In this document: positions 29,594 to 40,200 of the stretch, one piece after another
Numbering within the stretch: the first letter of the stretch is position 1
Layout of the letters: each line of letters begins with the position of its first letter
NCBI GenBank assembly: GCA_945859605.1
Contig: OX243824.1
Coordinates: 32,893,820 to 32,957,819, forward strand
Source: Lumbricus rubellus
Taxonomy: Eukaryota; Annelida; Clitellata; Crassiclitellata; Lumbricidae
Length of the DNA stretch: 64,000 nt
Reading direction: 5' to 3'
Program-made: the position numbers and the translations under genes
Notes under the pieces: model-generated
The model's input: only the letters and a program-made list of their open reading frames with translations
What the model was told of the DNA's origin: nothing
The model's database searches: none

Positions 29594-31239
29594 TAGTCCA
29601 AAGGTGGTCTGGATCAATTATTCGTGGGTGACATTTTTGATGTGTAAATGGATAATAATATAATCTGCAGTTACATCACGTTGTTCGACTAATACGATAA
29701 CTACCGACAGTCATCGGAATTGTTTTAGGCTACCTCCAGTTTTGCTGCTGTCGACGACAATAATTATGTTCAATTTTTTAGACCATCACATCTGACTTGA
29801 CATGTAAAACGAGTCGACATAAAATAAGAGATGCAGTTGAATATACTTCTGACGGTTTAATGTTCTTTCTCTTCAGTGTCTAATTATTGAAACAACGCAA
29901 GAGAAAGCTGAATGTCTGTCATGGTTACACGTATAAATGACAGTAATTCACAATTAATGTCACTTTCGATTGGCTTAGCTTACACAAAGTCAGCTGCGTT
30001 TGTATTTTACGCTCGTTGCTTGCAAACCATTGCCATGACACTTTCATGTGTGGAAACCAAACAATGGACGTATCATAATGAGTGTGCATAAATCAAACAA
30101 TGGACGTATCATAGGGTTTGAGCGATAATAATTATGCCAAGAGAATATTTTCTGTCGACGCAACGACCTATGTTGTCACAGCCTTGTCGATAAGCTCTCA
30201 TTGGATCTGTCAATCAACAGATGTGACAGAACATTATGCTAAGACAGTCGTTAGCCTGCAGCGCATGGAGCTATCAGTCAGCATTCGTGCATGCATAAGC
30301 TTAGTAAACGAGATCCATAATAGCACAGTGGCAGCCGAGAGCTTTGAAGAGAGCCAGGCAATTAGGTCAGAGATAGTAGGACCGTTGATTAGAGATTCAC
30401 GCATAGCTTGCGTTGTGTGAGTTGGAAAGACTTTTGCCAGACGCTTTGTAGTGCTGCTGAGGTGTAGTTCTGCGTAGTTGCTGCGTCAGCGACCAGCGTT
30501 AGTGTGTTCGGGATTCTACATTGACAGTCTTTGCTCTACCTGTGTTTCGGTAGAAATTTGGACTAATTCAACTGTTTTGATTAAACATAAAACTGCTCCA
30601 GCTATTCTATCTGACATTTTTTCAGTGGAAAGAGCTTTTTAAAATTCAGGTGGCATAATTGCTGCAGTGCGTTGGTATAATAGGTTTATAATACTGCTAT
30701 TTAGTGTTATTATGGTTAATTTATTGTTGCTTTTATTAGCGTTTTAAAAACATTTCAGGTTATGTTTAAAATAATAGTTTGCTAGTTTCAGTCGCTAACA
30801 ACCGTTTTCAAAGACAGACTTGAAATTCTCTTATTCTTAAAGTGTCGTACTATAGGCGGATTCTTTCGATGATCTTAGTCTTCTTAGACACCTGATTTAT
30901 GATTTATCCCCTCTCCCTAAATCTAACCTGGTAGTCTATAGACTGACTCTCTGACCTTGTGGACTTAATCTCTGAACATTAGTTGTAACCTTGTGCGCTA
31001 CATTTATGGGCAATAGAAATGTCCTACTAATAAGCAGTAAGCGTTACAGTATGACGTCTGACTGTTCGAATCTCTGATACCGTAGCCTATGGCACAGTAG
31101 CCTATTGTTAAGTTCTGGAGGATTATAGAATGGTTTTAAAATTAATGTTGTACCAAGCTGTCATTTGAGTCGATTATAACCTACCTCGATTTTTAGCACA
31201 GGTGAAAGCAAAGTTGTTAATGTGTAGGTAACACTGAAG
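29594..31239. other. 5' flank of channel copy C
   Basis: No convincing frame; the open stretch 30118-30420 lacks an ATG start and any family resemblance. Contains a direct repeat AATGGACGTATCATA (about 30062 and 30101). The promoter and 5' UTR of copy C must lie here, but no core element can be fixed. Confidence 0.4.
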
Positions 31240-34200
31240 ATGAGCCATCCATATACGATCGAATACATGAGAGAAGGCGAAATGGATTCAACTGAAATCG
31301 ACGCACATGTCAAAAGGAATCAAGGCAAACAACGGAAGTCATTGGCAGACAAAGGAAAACAGGTCAATCCAACACCGACCATAAGTAGTTGCGAGAGTCA
31401 GTCGCAGATAAGTAGCGAAGGCCAGATCGAACGAGATGATGAGAATCATAGAACACTGGAAGAGATGAGACACGGGATGAATGTCGCCATCAAAGACGAT
31501 GAAAGAGTGGGTTTCTTCAAGATCCTAAGAATGGGGATGAGACGTCAGATGGAAATCTTTGCCAATGAAGCAACCATTGTGGGTTTGTCTTACCTGGTCA
31601 AACCATCAAACCACAAGATTGGTTCCATCATCCGTAAGATTGTGTGGACGATGCTTCTACTCTTTGGAACAGGTTTCATGGTTTTCCAGATGCACGATCG
31701 TGCATCTTATTATAAGTCATATCCAACTATAAGCGACTATCGAGTGGCTTACAACAGATCTCTACGCTTTCCTACGGTCACCATCTGTCCAGAGTTTATT
31801 ATCAGCAAGAAGGCTCTCTTGTCGTTCGGTAAGTTAGTCAATTATGTTACTTGTAGGTTAATCAATAATATTATTTTACGTTTCTTTCTCATCTAATTTC
31901 GAAAATTATCTGAAACAGTCGATAGTTTTACATTTTTTGCACTCGTGCAAAACTTGCATGCTTTTAATTCATTTTCATCTTTATCTTCTCCTTAATCTGC
32001 TCTACAGCTTCTTCTGCGGTGTCGTATTTTACCGCATAATTTTGATAATTTATTAAACGCAGGGGCGCTTTAGTAAACTGTAATTAGCGTAACAATCCCC
32101 CAAAAAATAAAAAGTCTAATAACACAAGTATAATAATAATAATACTATTTAATATATTGATAATCTTTAGCAAGGCTGTTGGTTAACCGAAGTTAACTCT
32201 CACGATTAACACGCTAGATATTTTCGACGATTAACGCGAAGAAAGCATTTGGACGAGAAGAAGGCAGAAGCCCGGTAGCGTATTATTGAAAAACACAAAT
32301 TCGAGCTCCGTAGAGAGCGGACTTGCTTATAGACTGATATTAGCGTCGTGTATTGCAGTTTTTCTGCTCTGTTTAGTAGCCTAGTTAAGATTTATGTTAA
32401 TTAAGATCAGGGGCGGATCCAGGGGGGCAATCCGACCATGGCCCCCTCCATTTAAAACTGCCATGGGACGTGCCCCCCTATTCGGTCTGAAATTAGCAAT
32501 ACGAACAGAGGTGTCATGGCATATTGGCCCCCCGTTAATAAAATTGCACGAGACGTGGCCCCCCGATCGAGTTTTTGGCTGGAGGACTAAAAAAAGGTCA
32601 TCAACTTTTTTGGCGACCAACGACGTTTTCCCCCTGTCCTCCCAAGATCACAGATTTTGGCCCCCCCCTGGAAGAGTTCTGGATCCGCCACTGATTAAGA
32701 TAATAATGCATAACTTATACAAGCACATTTGTACAGCGCTATACAGTGCTTTTGCAAGCATTTAAAAATATTTTATTAGGCTACTGTCCACTTGGATAGA
32801 TTGGCCTACACTCAGTTTGATGCATAGTTATAAATAATTCAGGTCCTCAAACACAAAGCCTTGCTTCAAATCGTTACCCACCTGTGTGGTATATCGGATT
32901 GGATGGCGAAGACAAAACCCTAAATCTTCCAAGCGGGGATTTCGACTGGGAACCGTTCTACAGAGCAATAGCCATCAAACCAGAAGATTGGATGATCGAG
33001 GTAAGAACATGGACCACGTATCACCACCGCCTAGAGTCGTAAAGTAAAAAAGTATGACATTAATAATTGTAGACTATTTAATCGCTTTTTTCGTAGATGG
33101 AATAACATTGCTTTCCACAGTAGCATCATGCATATAAATCTAAAATCAAATCAAAATTAAATCAAATATTATTTTTAGGGCAACAGCTTTTGCAAATTTT
33201 ATACAAACGCTGAGCAACCATTATTTGAATGGTTGTTTCGAAATTTCAGTGCACGTTCGCGAATCAACCTTGTGATTCAAGTGATGCCATGAAACTCATA
33301 AGGACTGTCTTTGGAATTTGTGTAGCATTCAACCCAGGTAAGTACGGAACGAACGGGGAAATCTGTGGCTACTAATAAGTTGACGAACTTTCTAAAATTA
33401 TGAATGGTTCAAGAACGTAAAACCTAAAACGGCCACGTTTTGATACTGATCTCACTGTGCTCGTTTTAATTCCTATTTTAAAAATGAACTCCGGTTGTTC
33501 ACTTTATTTCAGTATCAACTGCCTTTTGAATTCTCGTATTTAATCATATCTTTGTTATAATATTCCATCAATTGTTGTTTTGTTACTGAAATTGTTTATA
33601 CCGGATTCAGTAAACGAATTGAATTGAATTTAAAAACAGCGAATCCTCAGTCATAAGGGTTTGTTGTGGCATACAACTTACAGGGAATAGACAGTTCGCA
33701 GATGAAGCAGATGATAGCCTACGTTTTCTAGACATTTGAAAACTCGAGTGTTTTGTTGGCTATAAGCAAATGACTTCAGATTCAGTCTTTGGGATATCCC
33801 AATTGCTTAATACGGATTCTTCTGGTTCTCTGCCCCTAGGCAGGTTCGGCTGTCCAATGTCACCACTCTTCCCTCCGCTGCAGCCTTCTCCTTTAGTATT
33901 TGGTATCCAATCCTCGTCATCAACGTGTCCAGCAACATCAGATTCTGTCGTGGTCTTCCTCTTGTTCTTTTCCCCTCCAGTTTTCCTTCTATCACCGTTT
34001 TTTTACCAGGTTGTCTCCTCTTAGCGAGCTTATAGGACAATATAGGGATAAGGGAGTAATATTGATTAGGCAGGAGCTTGAAATGCTGCCACGGTGAAAA
34101 TAGAAAAATAAACTATTATCTATACAATTATTACAAATACATTTAGGCTATTGAAGTTTTTGACCATTCTTATTAACACTTAAAATAGTCAAGCAATTTC

Positions 34201-37200
34201 GTGAAGATGACAGCTTCAAATGCAACCATTACAATGTTGAAATAAAATTCAGGTGGAGAGGGGCACTTGTCTCTTCCCAAGCCCTTTCGCTGCATTGCGA
34301 TTAGCTCCTCGGCAATCGTCCGTTGATCGCTCTTTCCTCCCAAACAACTTGATATCCCAGGGACAGGGGACAAGATAACACACTGGTTGGGTATAATGAG
34401 GTCGTTGGGTAGGGGGCCGTCCATAAAGTACGTCACGCTCGGGGGGGAAGGAGTGTATGAAAGTGTGACAGTTTGTGACAGGGGAGGGGTCATGCCACGT
34501 GTGACGTCACACGTTTATTTTTTTAAATTTTATTTATAGTTTTTTTTAAATATTTTGTTAGTAGAATTTAATAGTTTTAAAAATAATTTTAAAAATTTTT
34601 GTGAAACATTTGAATTAGTTTTATGTCAAAATAGCATGAAATGCGCATCCCTGAATGTGTTGTTCACGATTCCTCTCGCTAGGAGCGCTAGTAATGCTGT
34701 TGCGAAGCCTTGTTTTAGGCCCTATGTATACTATTGTATAGCCTTGCGGTGTTAATTGTTTTTAAATTCGAAAGTGTGACGTACTTTAGAGGGGGGGTCC
34801 GAGATTTGTGACAGGTTGTGACAGGGGGAGGAGGGTCAAAAATGGTCAAAAATAGCGTGACATACTTTATGGACGGCCCCTAGGACAACTGAACTTGACT
34901 ATGACACACGAATCATCCAGCATAATTACTTCTGAAGCTATTGCAAAGGCGTTCTTGCAAGATATTTCTGATAGGTTTACTTGCAAAGCTTACACGATTT
35001 ATTGACAAAATTTAATATTAAGCTACTGCGAATTACGTGACGACTCAGTCTGGAGCCAATAACGGACTTCGTCTCGTGCTGTGGGTCAACCAGTCTGACT
35101 GTTACCTTACCATGACTCCAGCTGTTGGATTCAAGGTAGGCTTACTATGCTTAGCAATTTTCTCAATGAGTCACTGTATTTTACTTGGCGTATCTCTTTC
35201 ATTTTGTCCATTTGTAGCGAGGTTTTTATGTGAACAGACACGGATGGATTAAATGATAAGCCTCCAGATTTATTTTCTGTTGATAGGCCTATTCAAAATT
35301 AGCCGAATAAACAACTGAAGTGTAAAATAAAAAATTACCAGCATTAAAATCGTGATCTTGTTTCTTGTTTAAATGAGATGATCGTTCTGTGACATGAATT
35401 ATTTTTCTCAAAGCTCTTATCTGTTGATCTCAATCTTGGCCACAAACAGTTTTGCATCCTGAAATTGCTTGGTCAAAAACCAACCCTCACACTTCTCTGT
35501 CTATTCGTCTAGCCTAGGCTCAGGACTGGTGCAAAGCTGCAACTTACAAATCTTTTCAACTACAATTAATTTAGCTTCGTTTGCATTTTATCTAACCCGA
35601 CATGCTTGGCATAAATCCCAGAATACCTCATAATTATTATTTCTCTTCTCCTTCTGCACTTTCTGTGCTATCTTATATTACTTGTATTTATCAGCGTCGT
35701 GATTTCATTGATGGTTTTCAAACTTTTCATATTTGTTTCCTAGTTAGGTCTGCTTTCTGGTCTGAATAAGAATAGAAATGTAATGGTCAAGTGCAGTATC
35801 ATTGTTCTGGTTTTGTTCTGAACGATGATCCTGTATGGAGACATTGGAGAGCCTCTGATTGACCTGAGCAGTGAGCACTGTTTAATTTATACAGTAACAG
35901 TTGAGATCGCGTCATACGAACTATCACTACACCTATGATCAACTCCAGTATTTCTGATACGGTTTCTATCGCTCTGTTCTTCTGCAGGTTGTTCTGCATG
36001 ATCCCTACGACGAACCTGCTGTGTCGGACCTTGGATTCAGAGTCGGAACGGGTGTTTCGACGTCCGTCTCATTTTCACTTAGAAACGTAAGTTGCATACT
36101 GGTAAAACTCAATCCTATAACCATTGGGTTTAAATAATCTCTTCTTATATAGTTCTGTAGATATTTCCAATCTATAGGCCCAGGGTTTATGTAAGTTGCG
36201 TTATCTAATTAGTTCTCACTTTGATTATGACCTGATTAATTTGTAATAGGCCTACTTGTAATGCTTGATGTAACTTGATACTTACGGACCAATTAAAAAA
36301 AATGATTGATGATTGAATGATACGTCATGAACAACTTGCGCAGCTCTCACATAAGCCCGTAATTTAGAATTTCTTTGCGTTAATATGCGTTGTTGAGGCT
36401 GAATATTATTGTAAATTCTGAACTAATTTGCACATGAAATTTGCATTTATTTTCTCCTTCTGAAGCTATTTGTAACGGATTTGACTGATGTAACGTTTAG
36501 ACTAAAATATTACATGACATAGGCCTAATACAATAAGATAAATAATATTCTATTTCAATTAATATTTTAACGACGAGTTCGCTGCTTGTAGCTATCCATG
36601 TTGCCCTCGCCGTATGGTGATTGTCGCGATGGGAAAGACTACACGTACCAAAAGTGCATGATAGACTGCGCCGATGAGTTATACCTTTCATATTGTCAAT
36701 GCCAGACGAATTTTTTCAACGGTTTGTAAAATTATATTCCACAACTTGTTCATCTGGTGTAACTACAGTAGGCTAAGAGTAAGTGATTAGGTTTATGTGA
36801 GCATAGCCATTTCAATAGTTCACTCCAAACTCGACTACTGTAATTCGCTCTTTCATAATATCGATTCTGTTCAAATTAAACTTCTGCAAACAGTCCATAA
36901 TGTTCTTGCCCGTCCTATCAACTGCCCAGCATCTGCCGCTGCTGCTGCGGTTCGAGAAATAGGGCATGGAAACCGTGGAGACCTGGATGTCCTCTAACCG
37001 TTTGCGGCTGAACCATACCAAGACGCAATATAGACTAGGCTATCTGGTTTGGGACGCGTCGACAAAATTACTGGCAAAAAGTGGACATGAAAGCCTTAAC
37101 ATTAATTAGAGTTTCCACTTATTACTATCTCACCTTTTGTGTGGGATCTTTGGTATAATTTGTGACCAAGAGCTAACTTTCAATCGGCATATAAACCTGC

Positions 37201-40200
37201 TATGCCGAAGCTGTTACTACCAGTTGCGTCAACTTAAGGTGGTCTCCCGCTCTCTGTCTTTTAGTGCTGCCTCTACTCTTGTTCACTCATTCGTAGTGTC
37301 CCGCCTTGACTACTGTAGCACCCTCTATCATGGACTACCGGCTGACCGGACTGGATGCCTAAAACGGCTGCCTAGAACGGGGTCCTCGGCTCTGCGGCGC
37401 TTCAAACTATGGCCATGTCTCATCTTATATGCAGGATATCTTACACTGGCTCCCTTCTAAACAGCGGATTGCATACAGGGTCTGTGCGTTGGTTAGGCGG
37501 TGCATTGAGGGACTGGCTCTTCGAGAACTCTGTCGTTCCGCTTTGGGAGTTCAGCGTCGATCTTGTTGAACTTTATTAGTTGCGCTATAGTAGTAACGAC
37601 TATATTGACTCTGATGTTGTATAGTCGGATGTTCTTGTTCTTTAGTTCTTGACTAAGCTTCCGTGCAAGGAGGTCTAATGGCGTTTGAGTTCTGAGACAT
37701 TTCTTTTATTAATCATATTAAATCTCTTATCTATAAAGATCATCAGCTTCGTTTCTTAACAGGTTATGGGCCCAGTGCACAAGATGATCTCGAAAAGTAT
37801 AAGAGTTTAAGATGCGATACTTTAATAAGGAAAATCCGGTCAACTACGCGGTAAAGCGTGACATGTGACTGTTCTCTTCGTCGTGACAGAAATGCAAGAG
37901 TCAGTTGTTTATTTCTTTTCTCCGAAAGAATAAAGATGACGGATAAAGGTAAAATCGCAAAGTTGAATAATCAGAACTATCAAACGTGGAAGTTTAAAGT
38001 TGAACTCCTGTTGATTAAAGAGGATTTGTGGGACACGGTCATTAAAGAAACTCCTAATCCTATTACGGAAGCGTGGCAAAGTAAAGATGGTAAAGCACGA
38101 GCCACGATAGGCTTGTTAGTTGAAGATAATCAACTTCATCTAATAAGAAAGCAAACTACGGCAAAAGGTTCATGGGAAGAACTGAAAAAGTATCACCAAA
38201 AGGCAACACTGTCCAGTAAAGTAAATTTATTAAGGAAACTGTGTGCATTAAAGTTAACAGAGCATGGCGATATGCAAAACCATCTTGCAGAAATGGAGAA
38301 TTTAATCGACCAGCTAACTTCGTTGGGTGAAACGTTGGCAGAGCATTTAACAGTCGCTTTCTTTCTCAGTAGTCTTCCAGAAAGTTATGGGACACTGATT
38401 ACAGCATTAGAAAGCAGACCTGAAGATGATTTGACTGTGGAATTAGTCAAAGAAAAATTGCTTGAAGAGTCTGCAAGAAGGACAAGTAATTTCGCAACAC
38501 ATAAAGGACAAGAATTAAAGGCTTTAAAAGCAACAAAACCAGTAACACATCCTAAAGAATCTCGCACATGTTTTTTCTGTAAAAAGCCTAACCATATAAA
38601 AAGAGATTGCAGGAAGTACATCCAGTGGAAAGAAAGAAACACAGACCATGTGGCAAAAACATTGAAAGAAAATTTCATTGAAGAAAAACCTCCAGAAAAA
38701 GTAGCACATACATGTCTTAAAGCATACGAAAAAGACATCTTTTGTATTTGGCATGTTGACTCAGGTGCAACAACACACATGTGTAGTAACAGAAATTTCT
38801 TCTTGAACATTAACAGACAGTATAAAAGTGAAGTTTTTCTCGCTGATGGTCGGAAGATTCAAACTGCAGGAAATGGTGAGGTAATGATTAATTTCATAAA
38901 GGAAAATGGAGAGATACATGTTGCAAAATTGTGTGAAGTCTTGTACGTTCCACAATTGAAAGGAAATTTACTATCAGTAAAGAAACTTGTCAATAAAGGT
39001 TGTGAAGTGGTTTTCAAAGAAAACAGATGCATCATACTAAAGGATGGAGAAACAATAGCAATTGCAGATGACAAAAATGATTTGTTTGAAGTGAGAGTCT
39101 CTGAACAAACCAATAAAGTAAAACAAACACATATTGCACAGGTTGCACAAAGTTGCACAGGTTGCATACACGTTTGGCACAACAGAATGGGACACAGAGA
39201 TTCAAAAGCTATACAGAACATGGTGAATCAGAATAAAGTATCAGGGATCGTCATCAAGCCGTGTAAATTCTCAGGTGTATGTGAATGTTGTATTGAAGCA
39301 AAGATGACAAGAAAGTCTATTCCAAAGAAGTCAGATTCCAAGTCAGATGAGATTCTAGACTTAATACATACAGATGTCTGTGGACCAATGCAGACAACAA
39401 CACCAGGTGGGAAAAGATATTTCATGACGATGATTGATGATCACAGTAAATATACAGAAGTGTATTTATTGGCAAATAAATCTGAAGTACCTGACAAAAT
39501 TCAAGAGTATGTCAAGCATGTACAGACAAAATTCGGTAAAACGCCGAAAAGAATTCGTTCAGATAGAGGAGGGGAATATACAGCTGAAAGGTTACAGAAA
39601 TTCATGAAGAGTGAAGGAATTCAAGCTGAATTCACAACCCCCTATACACCTCAACAGAATGGCTGTGCTGAAAGAAAAAACAGATATCTTACTGATATGA
39701 CAAGATGCATGTTAAAGGATGCAGATCTACCGCTAAAATATTGGGGCGAAACCATTATGACAGCGAATCATTTACAGAACAGATTACCAGTTGAAGGTAT
39801 TGAAGGCACTCCTTTTGAAAGATGGAACAAAAGGAAACCAAATCTAAGCTACATAAAGAAATTCGGATCAAAAGCTTACGTAGCAATTCCAGCAGAAAAA
39901 AGACAGAAATTGGATGACAAAGCCAAGAAATTAACTTTTGTAGGTTATGAAAAAGGTACAAAAGGTTACAGACTACTAGATGTGAACACGGACAAAGTGT
40001 ACATTAGTAGAGATGTGATATTTCTTGAGACTGATCCACATTTATCAGAAGTGAGTAATTCAGACATTGATGTTGAAGAGAAGTCATCAAATTCAGACTT
40101 TGATGATGAAATTGTTCAATTTCCAACACACAAATTACCAGAGGAGGTAATAATTCAACAGGATACAGAAACTACAGACTCACAGGTAAACGTAAGGAGA

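Noticed and set aside
30118..30420. 100-codon open frame upstream of channel copy C
   Set aside because: Begins with TTG, shows no domain and has no coding-like composition.
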